NCBI GenBank assembly: GCA_964196325.1
Contig: CAXMST010000145.1
Coordinates: 1 to 8,792, forward strand
Source: CAXMST01 sp964196325
GTDB lineage: Bacteria; Actinomycetota; Thermoleophilia; Solirubrobacterales; 70-9
Direction: 5' to 3'
Length of the DNA stretch: 8,792 bases
Part shown: positions 1 through 5,564 of the stretch, in pieces
Numbering within the stretch: the first letter of the stretch is position 1
Layout of the letters: the number at the start of each line of letters is the position of its first letter
Made by a program: the position numbers and the translations under genes
The notes under the pieces: model-generated
Seen by the model: the letters and a program-made list of their open reading frames with translations, nothing else
What the model was told of the DNA's origin: nothing
The model's database searches: none

Positions 1-298
1 CGTCGACGGAGATATCGAACAGCGGCCGGGCGATCAGCGGCACAATCGCCAACATGGCCGCCGCGGCCATCACCATCATCGACATCCCGCGCAGGTGGGG
101 ATGGCGGTCGGCGACCTTGCCGCCGAGCCAGTAGCCAACGCTGAGCGCGACCAGCACGATCCCGATCGTGTTCGCCCAGACGATTGTCGAGGCGCCGAAG
201 AACGGCGCCATCAGCCGGGCTGCGGCGATCTCAGCCCCCAGCGAGCCGGTCCCGACGATGAAGACGAAGAGGTATAGAAAGCGGTTTGACTCAGTCAT
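1..298 (-). CDS. Fused MFS/spermidine-synthase-like membrane protein, N-terminal part only
   Basis: Reading leftwards from the ATG at 298, an open frame of 99 codons runs off the left edge of the window. The protein begins with a hydrophobic helix (about residues 7-27) leading into GSLGAEIAAARLMAPFFGAS (residues 18-37), then WANTIGIVLVALSVGYWLGG (residues 41-60), KVADR, and a third hydrophobic stretch (about 72-90). This G-x-x-x-E...R.x.AP.FG pattern followed by the YWLGG.x.ADR loop is typical of the membrane half of bacterial proteins that fuse an MFS-like transporter domain to a spermidine-synthase-like methyltransferase fold; that second domain would lie outside the window. The family is often annotated as spermidine synthase, but polyamine synthesis is rarely shown. 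Its ATG lies inside the end of ctaG (8 bp overlap), so the two are probably co-transcribed and translationally coupled. Family call fairly sure; substrate unknown. Confidence 0.78.
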   Translation of the reverse strand, partial: MTESNRFLYLFVFIVGTGSLGAEIAAARLMAPFFGASTIVWANTIGIVLVALSVGYWLGGKVADRHPHLRGMSMMVMAAAAMLAIVPLIARPLFDISVD

Positions 299-1187
299 TG
301 GTACTGGCTGGGGGCGCCGTCGGAGCCGCCCCGATTCGCTCGCGAAGGCGCTCCCCCTGGCCGGCTGCGACCGCGCGTCCCGCCCGATCGGCATCAAGCT
401 CAACGCCCTGCTCAATAGCGTAGTCGAGTAGCTCCTGCCGCTCTATATCCTGGCGTGCCCAGCGCAGGAAGATCCAGGCCAGAATCGCGATCGTCAGCAC
501 TGTGCTCTCCAGCATCATCACGATTCCCGCCAAGCCCTGATCGGAAAGCGGCTCGACACCCCGCTCGAGCTCGAATGGGATGTAGTCGGGATACAGGGGC
601 GACCCCGACCACATCAGCACGTTGGCCAGCACCGTGCCCACCAGGCGCACCGCGACCACGTAGATCACCTTGGCGCCGTTCCCAAACCAGGCCGGCTTTG
701 GCAGCGGCCCGATCAGCGACAGCCAGATCCCGAGCCCCGCCAGCAGGAAGGTGAAGTGCTCGAACCCATGTAGGAGCTGGCTGTCGAAGGCCGCCGCTTG
801 ATAGAGCGCGGGGATGTGCCAGATGTAGAGGACGGCCGCCCAGAGCAGGAAGGAAACGACCGGGTGCGCCAGGGCCCGGATCCAACGCAGCCAGCGGATC
901 GCCAGGACTGGTTGCATCAGCGGCCCCGTCAGCCCGAGCACCAGCAGCAGCGAGGCAACGTCGATGATCAGCAGGTGCTGGACCATGTGGGCGGTGATCA
1001 GCTCCTCCGCAAGGGTCTCCAGCGGCGAGACGATCGCGACCGCCAGAACCACGATCCCGGCGGCGAACGAGGCCAGACGCCAGGTTGGAACGGGCCGGCC
1101 CGCGTCGGCCAGTCGCTGGGCCCGAAGCGCGTAGGCGAGACCGGTCACGGCCAGCCCCACCGCACCGAGCGTCTCGAGGGGGATCAT
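291..1187 (-). CDS. ctaG: Cytochrome c oxidase assembly protein, caa3-type CtaG family
   Basis: A 298-residue integral membrane protein with about seven hydrophobic segments (roughly 5-22, 37-53, 70-90, 107-125, 138-160, 173-193, 217-241). The histidines typical of caa3_CtaG proteins are present: AHMVQHLL (H67, H71), WHIPALYQAA (H124) and HGFEHFTFLLAG (H140, H144). Family members help assemble aa3/caa3 cytochrome oxidase, probably in delivering copper to its metal centre; that role is family knowledge, not visible here. A charged cytoplasmic tail of about 55 residues (QELLDYAIEQGVELD..., rich in Arg and Ala) follows the last helix. The start at 1187 is well constrained, because an in-frame TAG sits five codons upstream; there is no clear Shine-Dalgarno. 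A TAGCCT box at 1202-1197 ends 9 nt before the ATG and could give a nearly leaderless transcript. The 3' end overlaps the next membrane-protein gene by 8 bp. No oxidase subunit gene is in the window. Confidence 0.9.
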   Translation of the reverse strand: MIPLETLGAVGLAVTGLAYALRAQRLADAGRPVPTWRLASFAAGIVVLAVAIVSPLETLAEELITAHMVQHLLIIDVASLLLVLGLTGPLMQPVLAIRWLRWIRALAHPVVSFLLWAAVLYIWHIPALYQAAAFDSQLLHGFEHFTFLLAGLGIWLSLIGPLPKPAWFGNGAKVIYVVAVRLVGTVLANVLMWSGSPLYPDYIPFELERGVEPLSDQGLAGIVMMLESTVLTIAILAWIFLRWARQDIERQELLDYAIEQGVELDADRAGRAVAAGQGERLRERIGAAPTAPPASTND

Positions 1188-1218
1188 CGTGGTTTGAGGC
1201 TAGATCATCCCCATCCCG

Positions 1219-1239
1219 GCCCAGGCCGCGAGCCTGGGC
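1219..1239 (-). terminator. Hairpin downstream of the arsR-SRPBCC unit
   Basis: GCCCAGGC and GCCTGGGC form a perfect 8-bp stem around a 5-nt loop (1227-1231). It begins 10 nt beyond the stop codon of the SRPBCC gene and lies upstream of ctaG. No U-tract follows on the minus strand, which is common for high-GC actinobacterial terminators. It probably separates the ArsR/SRPBCC transcript from ctaG, although some read-through cannot be excluded. Confidence 0.6.
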
Positions 1240-1249
1240 ACGAGTTCGG

Positions 1250-1741
1250 CTAGGGGTTGCGACCGCGCTCGGTGTCGGGAGCCGGGCCCGGATCCGGTCC
1301 GGCGTCGCCGCCGGCGGCTGCGATCCGCAGCCGCCCCAGGTAGTGGACCCAACCGACCGTGTGCTGCTCGGCTGCCTCGCCGCCCAGCTTGTGGTGGCGC
1401 AACAGCACCTCGGTGCCGTCATCGACGGCTTCCAACTCGACCTCGACCGTACTGGTGCCCGCGGGAACCAGGGTCTCCTCATGCTCCCAGCCCCAGGTGA
1501 ACACGACCCGCTTCGGCGGCTCGACCTGGACGAACTCACCGAGCACGGTGTACTCGCTCAGCTCGACCCTGTACAGGCCCCCGGGCTCGGGGCTCAACGT
1601 GGCCCGCTCTCCCATCCAATTGACGATCTTGCTGGGATCGGTGAAGAACGGGAAGACGGTCTCAGGGCTTGCTTCGACCGTGACCCTGCACTCGACCGGC
1701 TCGGGCCCCGAAGCGGACGGTGATGCCGGCTCAGTTGTCAT
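1250..1741 (-). CDS. SRPBCC (AHSA1/START-like) domain protein
   Basis: A 163-residue soluble protein. After a short Pro/Ser-rich leader, residues 18-140 read as an AHSA1-type SRPBCC domain: a first strand with the P-E-T-V-F helix (26-30), FFTDPSKIVNWMG (32-44), PEPGGLYRV (51-59), a VLGEFVQVEPPKRVVFTW core (66-83), a STVEVELE strand, and a C-terminal helix with H..GWVHYLGRL (127-138). The fold makes a deep hydrophobic pocket; the ligand is unknown. A disordered acidic/Pro tail ends the protein. The open frame extends upstream to 1888, but that stretch is antisense-like and lies inside arsR. The ATG at 1741 overlaps the arsR stop by 11 bp, which fits translational coupling. ArsR-AHSA1 pairs are a common actinobacterial arrangement, and the regulator probably controls this gene. 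Domain call secure, function open. Confidence 0.88.
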   Translation of the reverse strand: MTTEPASPSASGPEPVECRVTVEASPETVFPFFTDPSKIVNWMGERATLSPEPGGLYRVELSEYTVLGEFVQVEPPKRVVFTWGWEHEETLVPAGTSTVEVELEAVDDGTEVLLRHHKLGGEAAEQHTVGWVHYLGRLRIAAAGGDAGPDPGPAPDTERGRNP

Positions 1742-2069
1742 CGTGTCGGGGCCTTCGCTGCTCTGCCTCAGCGGCCACCTTGAGCGCTCCGAGGCCGCTA
1801 CCCCAGAAGTCCGCCAGGAAGTGGTTGAGTTGGTCAAGCCGCTCGGGGACGGCCGCGTAGATGCGGCGGGCGCCGTCACGACGCTCACTGATCAAACCCG
1901 CCTCGCGCAGCACGCCGAGGTGCTGGGAGATCGCCGGACGGGATACATCGAAGTGAGCGGCCACTTCGCCGGCGCTGAGGTCACGCTCGCCGACAAGGCG
2001 CAGGATCTCGCGCCGGCGAGGCTCGGCGAGGGCCTTGAGGGTGGCGTCGGCGTCGATCACGCTAGACAT
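1731..2069 (-). CDS. ArsR-family winged-helix transcriptional regulator
   Basis: From the ATG at 2069 this is a compact 112-residue protein. Residues 8-26 (DATLKALAEPRRREILRLV) are the usual first helix, LSAGEVAAHFDVSRPAISQH (31-50) is the helix-turn-helix, LGVLREAGLISERRDG continues into the wing, and RRIYAAV (68-74) ends it. A dimerisation helix with a Trp-Gly pair (DFWGSG) follows. The metal-binding ELCVCDL-type motif of true arsenic/cadmium sensors is absent and there is no cysteine, so metal sensing is unlikely. An earlier in-frame TTG at 2117 would add 16 residues (a GAGGG precedes it), but the family normally starts near residue 17, and the palindrome at 2071-2086 would then lie inside the coding sequence; I prefer 2069. 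It overlaps the SRPBCC gene and probably represses the pair. The inducer is unknown. Confidence 0.86.
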   Translation of the reverse strand: MSSVIDADATLKALAEPRRREILRLVGERDLSAGEVAAHFDVSRPAISQHLGVLREAGLISERRDGARRIYAAVPERLDQLNHFLADFWGSGLGALKVAAEAEQRRPRHDDN

Positions 2070-2070
2070 G

Positions 2071-2086
2071 GTAAGCGAGCACTTAC
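2071..2086 (-). promoter_or_regulatory. Palindromic candidate operator just upstream of arsR
   Basis: Minus-strand GTAAGTGCTCGCTTAC is a near-perfect inverted repeat: arms GTAAGTGC and GTAAGCGA match at six of eight positions, with the outer five bases exact. It ends one base before the preferred ATG of arsR. ArsR-type dimers bind such two-fold sites, so an autoregulatory operator is likely. No clear Shine-Dalgarno lies between the site and the ATG. Binding by this ArsR is inferred from position and symmetry only. Confidence 0.5.
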
Positions 2087-2151
2087 GCGGAGCGCGGCTC
2101 GCGCCCCCCTGACTCAACTTCCCTCACGGCGAGGAGGATCGGGCCGTCGAA

Positions 2152-2829
2152 TCACGTCAGCTCGGCACGCTCGATCCGGAGCAGGGCTCGCTTCGCCTCG
2201 ATGCCACCGCCGTAGCCGCCGAGGCCGCCGTTCGTCCGCAGCACGCGATGGCAGGGCACCACGATCGGAATCGGGTTCGCTCCCAGCGCGCTGCCGGCGG
2301 CGCGGTAGGCACGCGGGCTCCCAGCGGCGGTCGCGATCTCGGCGTAGGTCCGCGTCTCTCCGAAGGGGATCTCGGCCGTCCGGTGCAAGACCTCCCGGGT
2401 GAAGCCGCCGCTGAGCCGCCAGTCGAGGGGCTGCTCGAAGCTGCGACGGCTGCCGGCGAAATACTCGTCGAGTTCTGTGCGGAGGGGATCGAAGCGGGCC
2501 GGCGCCTCGACCACGCGCGGCCCGATCGAGGCCGCCAACTCACCGAGGATCAGGTCGTGGTCGTCGTTCGCCCAGCCGACCCGGACCAGGCCGCGGTCGG
2601 TGGCCGCCACCAACAGCCGGCCGAGCGGCGAGTCGACCTCGCAGTAAGCGACCTCGATCAGCCCCTCGGCATCGGCGCGGCCGGCCAGCACCCGGGAGAG
2701 CCCGGAGTCATCGACCTCGACGCGAGCGGTGCGTCCGATCGCCTCGCGGATCAGACCCTCGTCGAAGGCCCCGGCGCCGCCTTGTTTTCGGGCATTGCTC
2801 GGGTTCGTGGATTCGCGCGGACTCGTCAT
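2152..2829 (-). CDS. ogt: Methylated-DNA--[protein]-cysteine S-methyltransferase with N-terminal extension
   Basis: A 225-residue protein that transfers O6-alkyl groups from guanine to its own cysteine in a single, suicidal turnover. Residues 60-150 form the N-terminal ribonuclease-H-like domain (AYCEVDSPLGRLLVAATDRG, 61-80) and 143-222 the active domain: IPFGETRTYAEIA with Tyr162, the SPRAYRAAGSALGANP helix with the probable Arg finger R176, the PCHR motif with acceptor Cys193 (192-195), and the GGYGGG active-site loop. About 58 residues precede the first domain; typical Ogt proteins begin near residue 60. This extension is acidic and partly helical, with no HxxxCxxC zinc anti-sigma motif. 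Its ATG overlaps the TGA of the upstream ECF sigma gene (ATGA, 2829-2826), so synthesis is probably coupled. Function is sure from the motifs; the role of the extension is unknown. The ada-type Cys-rich phosphotriester-repair domain is not present. Confidence 0.93.
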   Translation of the reverse strand: MTSPRESTNPSNARKQGGAGAFDEGLIREAIGRTARVEVDDSGLSRVLAGRADAEGLIEVAYCEVDSPLGRLLVAATDRGLVRVGWANDDHDLILGELAASIGPRVVEAPARFDPLRTELDEYFAGSRRSFEQPLDWRLSGGFTREVLHRTAEIPFGETRTYAEIATAAGSPRAYRAAGSALGANPIPIVVPCHRVLRTNGGLGGYGGGIEAKRALLRIERAELT

Positions 2830-3326
2830 CGGGCCATCTCCGTTCGTCGGTCTCTGAGCTTGCTGATTCCCTCATGAGCGCTGCGCCGAGCGGCCGCCTC
2901 GCTACAAGCGAGCACGGCGCCGATCTCGCGGTAGCGCAGATCGAGTCCGTAGCGCAGCACCAGAGCGACGCGCTGCTTTTCAGGAAGGGCCGCCACCTCG
3001 AGCCAGATCTCGGCATCGAGGCCTTCGTCGGGGGGCGGCGAAGCGAGGAGCTGCTCGGTCTCCGCCAGGAGATCGGGACGCCGGCCCCGGGCCCGTTCGC
3101 TGTCAATGGCTTTGTTTCTGGCGATGGTCAACACCCAGGCCCGCGGGTTCGATCCGTCGAAGCTGTCGTAGGCCCGCAGCGCCGCCAGGAAGGTCTCCTG
3201 CAGGCACTCCTCCGCGTCGTGGTAGGCCACCATCCCGCGGAGAAACCCGGCCACGGCCGCCGAGTGCTCGGTGACGAAGCGGCTGAAGGGGATCGCCTGG
3301 CTCTGGCTCATGCTGATGCTGCTCAC
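2826..3326 (-). CDS. ECF-type RNA polymerase sigma-70 factor
   Basis: A 166-residue sigma factor with only the sigma-2 and sigma-4 regions, as expected for the ECF group. Region 2.2 reads DAEECLQETFLAALRAYDSF (37-56), regions 2.3-2.4 PRAWVLTIARNKAIDSERAR (61-80), and region 4 LPEKQRVALVLRYGLDLRYR (114-133) followed by EIGAVLACSEAAARRSAHEG. A linker rich in Pro and acidic residues (about 88-104) joins them. It would direct RNA polymerase to its own promoter class. The first start is GTG at 3326; an ATG at 3311 (five codons in) is an alternative, and neither has a strong Shine-Dalgarno. No separate anti-sigma gene follows. Instead the ogt gene overlaps its stop by 4 bp, suggesting that alkyltransferase production is linked to this sigma factor. 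It is transcribed divergently from the patatin gene across 74 bp. Confidence 0.92.
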   Translation of the reverse strand: MSSISMSQSQAIPFSRFVTEHSAAVAGFLRGMVAYHDAEECLQETFLAALRAYDSFDGSNPRAWVLTIARNKAIDSERARGRRPDLLAETEQLLASPPPDEGLDAEIWLEVAALPEKQRVALVLRYGLDLRYREIGAVLACSEAAARRSAHEGISKLRDRRTEMAR

Positions 3327-3388
3327 ATCACCACAACGGTTGGGGGATCCGATTCGTGAGGTGCCTGGATCTGCGCCCCGGAGTTGCG

Positions 3389-3394
3389 TAGGGT
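3389..3394 (+). promoter_or_regulatory. TAGGGT -10 box positioned for leaderless transcription of the patatin gene
   Basis: TAGGGT spans -12 to -7 relative to the A of the patatin ATG at 3401, the spacing seen when transcription begins at the start codon. No Shine-Dalgarno lies between the box and the ATG, and no convincing -35 hexamer is visible 16-18 nt upstream. The same TAGGGTCC sequence stands before the SDR gene on the other strand. Confidence 0.55.
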
Positions 3395-3400
3395 CCAGCC

Positions 3401-4483
3401 ATGACCGCTGCAGAGATGCCGGAGAGAGACTACGCGCAACCGGCGCACTCGAAGTTCCGGATCCTCTCGATCGACGGAGGCGGGATCAGGGGGCTGATTC
3501 CGGCTCTGGTGCTGGTCGAGTTGGAACGCAAGCTGCAGGAAGCCCAGCCCGGCGCGACGCTCGCCTCCAACTTCGACCTGATCGCCGGAACCTCAACCGG
3601 CGGCTTGATTGCGCTCGGACTCACCACCCCCGGCGAGGACGGCAACCCGATCCTCGACCCGCTCGGCATGGTCGAGCTCTACAGCGGGCCCGAGGCCAAG
3701 GAGATCTTTCATCGCCCACCGCTGGAGCGACTCCCGGGGATCGGGCACGTCAGCGACCTGCTCGACCCGCGCTACGGCTTGGACGGCCTGCGGCGCACCC
3801 TGGAGTCGCGCTTCGGCGACGCGCGCGTCTCGGAGGCCCTGACCGGCCTGTTGGTCGGCGCCTATGACATGCACGCGCGCCGGCCGCAGTTCTTCAAGCC
3901 CTGGAACGCGGAGGCAAAGGCGACCCGAGTGGTCGACGCGGGCCTCGCGACCTCCGCGGCCCCGACCTATTTCCCCGCTCTGCCACTGGGCGATGCGGCG
4001 CTCGTCGACGGTGGCGTGTTCGTCAACAACCCCACGATCGCGGCGATGGTCGAGGCCCTGAAGCGAACGGAGGGAGAGCCGATCCGGCCCGAGGATCTGC
4101 TCGTGATCTCGATCGGCACCGGTCAGCACGAGCGCGGCTACGACGCCGACGAGGTCGCCGGCTGGGGCGCCTTGGGCTGGATCGCCCCTGGAGAGAGCGG
4201 CCCCCCACTGGTCGGTGCGATGCTCGACGGCCAGTCCGACGCCGCGCACCACTGGGCCCACGTCCTGCTCAACCACGAGGCCGGCGGACCCGTCGCCCGC
4301 GGGGTCGAGCTCGGCGCCGGGCCGCGCTACTTCCGCTGGCAGCTCGAGCTACCCGAGCCGCTGCCGATGGATGGCGTCAGCGACGAGCAGCTGGAGGTGC
4401 TGGCCGGCTTTGGACAGGCGCTGGTCGACGGCCGAGCAGAGGAGATCGCGGCGGTGGCTGCCGCACTCGCCGCACCGCGTTGA
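3401..4483 (+). CDS. Patatin-like phospholipase family protein
   Basis: A 360-residue, probably cytoplasmic lipid acyl hydrolase using a Ser-Asp dyad. The oxyanion-hole motif DGGGIRG is at 25-31, the nucleophile elbow GTSTG at 63-67 (Ser65), and the catalytic Asp in VDGGVFVNNP at 202-211 (Asp203). The strand ILSID before the first motif and AGLATSAAPTYFP (180-192) before the last are also typical. All catalytic residues are present and no signal peptide or membrane helix is seen. It resembles the soluble patatin group that includes the CBASS effector CapV, but no nucleotidyltransferase, E1/E2-like or JAB gene is nearby, so an immune role is not supported. It is the only plus-strand gene, diverging from the sigma factor and converging on fgd, and probably has its own leaderless promoter (TAGGGT at 3389-3394). 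Substrate unknown; a membrane lipid or acylglycerol is likely. Confidence 0.92.
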   Translation: MTAAEMPERDYAQPAHSKFRILSIDGGGIRGLIPALVLVELERKLQEAQPGATLASNFDLIAGTSTGGLIALGLTTPGEDGNPILDPLGMVELYSGPEAKEIFHRPPLERLPGIGHVSDLLDPRYGLDGLRRTLESRFGDARVSEALTGLLVGAYDMHARRPQFFKPWNAEAKATRVVDAGLATSAAPTYFPALPLGDAALVDGGVFVNNPTIAAMVEALKRTEGEPIRPEDLLVISIGTGQHERGYDADEVAGWGALGWIAPGESGPPLVGAMLDGQSDAAHHWAHVLLNHEAGGPVARGVELGAGPRYFRWQLELPEPLPMDGVSDEQLEVLAGFGQALVDGRAEEIAAVAAALAAPR

Positions 4484-4494
4484 GCCGGCGCCGC

Positions 4495-4536
4495 GGGGTC
4501 GCGCTCCGCCTTCTGAGCGACTGAGGGCCCGACCCC
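4495..4536. terminator. Hairpin between convergent patatin and fgd genes
   Basis: GGGGTCG (4495-4501) pairs with CGACCCC (4530-4536), and inside it CGCTC (4502-4506) pairs with GAGCG (4515-4519) around an 8-nt loop. The structure fills almost all of the 53-bp gap between two stop codons that face each other, so it could stop transcription from both sides. There is no U-tract on either strand, hence the modest confidence. Confidence 0.55.
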
Positions 4537-5550
4537 CTAGCTGCCCGCGCCGGCCGCCATCTCGCGCAGCGGCCGCAGCACGTCCGCGCTGAACTGCTCG
4601 AGAAAGCGTGGCTGGTCGCTGCCGGGAGCGTGGATCACCAGATCCTCGAAGCCGAGCTCGACATAGGGCCGGATCCGCTCGACCACGTCGGTGGGATCGT
4701 CGGAGACGATGAAGCGGGTGTGCGCCTGGTCCAGGTTCGCGTCAGCCAGGCGCTCCATCTCGATCGGATCTTCGACCCCCTCCTTTTGTTCGGGCGTCAG
4801 CGCCAGTGCGGCCCACCAGTGGCAGGCCTCGTAGGCGAAATCGAGGTCCCGGTCATAGGAGACCTTGACCTCAATCATCCGGCGGATCGCTGCCGGGTCG
4901 CGCTCGGCACCAGCCGCGCCCTCCTCAACCTTGGCAAGCAGGCTCCGGTAGAGGTCGGGGTCCTTGCCACTGGTGCAGATGAAGCCGTCACCGACCCGAC
5001 CGGCGAGCTTCGCCGCGAGCGGCCCGCCGGCCGCGACGAAGATCGGGGTCGGCTCCGGCGGTCGGTCGTAGATCGTCGCCCGGAGCGTCTTGTAGTAGTC
5101 GCCCTCGAAGTCGACCCGGTCCTCGGTCCAGAGGCGGCGGATGATCACGATCGACTCGGCGAGGCGCTGACGGCGCTCCTTGCGGCCAGGGAAATCGGCG
5201 CCGGTCGCCGGAGTCTCGTTCATCGCCTCGCCCGTGCCGACGCCGAGGAAGACGCGACCGGGATTGAGCACCCCGAGGGTCGCGAAGCTCTGGGCGACCA
5301 CCGCGGGCTCATAGCGCAAGGTCGGAGTCAGCACGCTGGTGCCGAGCACGGCGGTGCTCGTCGCCTCGCCGACCGCGCCGAGCCAGGTCATCGCCGCCGG
5401 AGCGTGGCCGCCCTCGTGGCGCCAGGGCTGAAAGTGATCGGAGACCGAGACGATGTCGAACCCAACGCGCTCCGCCTCGACCGAGTAGTCGAGCAACTCG
5501 CGAGGCCCGAACTGCTCAGCCGATGCCTTGTAACCGATCCTGACGCTCAT
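4537..5550 (-). CDS. fgd: F420-dependent glucose-6-phosphate dehydrogenase
   Basis: A 337-residue luciferase-like TIM-barrel protein that would oxidise glucose 6-phosphate to 6-phosphogluconolactone while reducing cofactor F420. From memory it follows mycobacterial FGD1 closely, shifted by one residue early on: GYKASAEQFGPREL (6-19), VSDHFQPWRHEGGHAP (36-51), GTSVLTPTLRY (70-80), VFLGVGTGEAMNE (100-112) and GDGFICTSGK (187-196). The active-site positions correspond to Asp38, His39, Trp43 and Glu108. The three basic residues that hold the sugar phosphate in FGD1 (K198, K259, R283) align with K196, K256 and R279. This complete set separates it from generic LLM-class oxidoreductases. The start is 14 bp after the SDR stop, with no obvious Shine-Dalgarno, so the two are likely one transcript. 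It implies that the host makes F420. The C-terminus is a short Ala/Gly tail. Confidence 0.88.
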   Translation of the reverse strand: MSVRIGYKASAEQFGPRELLDYSVEAERVGFDIVSVSDHFQPWRHEGGHAPAAMTWLGAVGEATSTAVLGTSVLTPTLRYEPAVVAQSFATLGVLNPGRVFLGVGTGEAMNETPATGADFPGRKERRQRLAESIVIIRRLWTEDRVDFEGDYYKTLRATIYDRPPEPTPIFVAAGGPLAAKLAGRVGDGFICTSGKDPDLYRSLLAKVEEGAAGAERDPAAIRRMIEVKVSYDRDLDFAYEACHWWAALALTPEQKEGVEDPIEMERLADANLDQAHTRFIVSDDPTDVVERIRPYVELGFEDLVIHAPGSDQPRFLEQFSADVLRPLREMAAGAGS

Positions 5551-5564
5551 CGGCGGCCCGGGCC

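Noticed and set aside
412..1539. 375-codon open frame on the minus strand spanning ctaG and the SRPBCC gene
   Set aside because: It is Arg/Ser/Gly/Pro-rich, has no recognisable domain, and covers parts of two well-supported genes in another frame; a usual artefact of high GC.
1359..2402. 347-codon plus-strand open frame
   Set aside because: Antisense to the SRPBCC, arsR and ogt genes, of low complexity and with no family resemblance.
3401..4483. CBASS anti-phage system based on the patatin gene
   Set aside because: No CD-NTase, ubiquitin-like or JAB-domain gene is within the window; the neighbours are a sigma factor and fgd.
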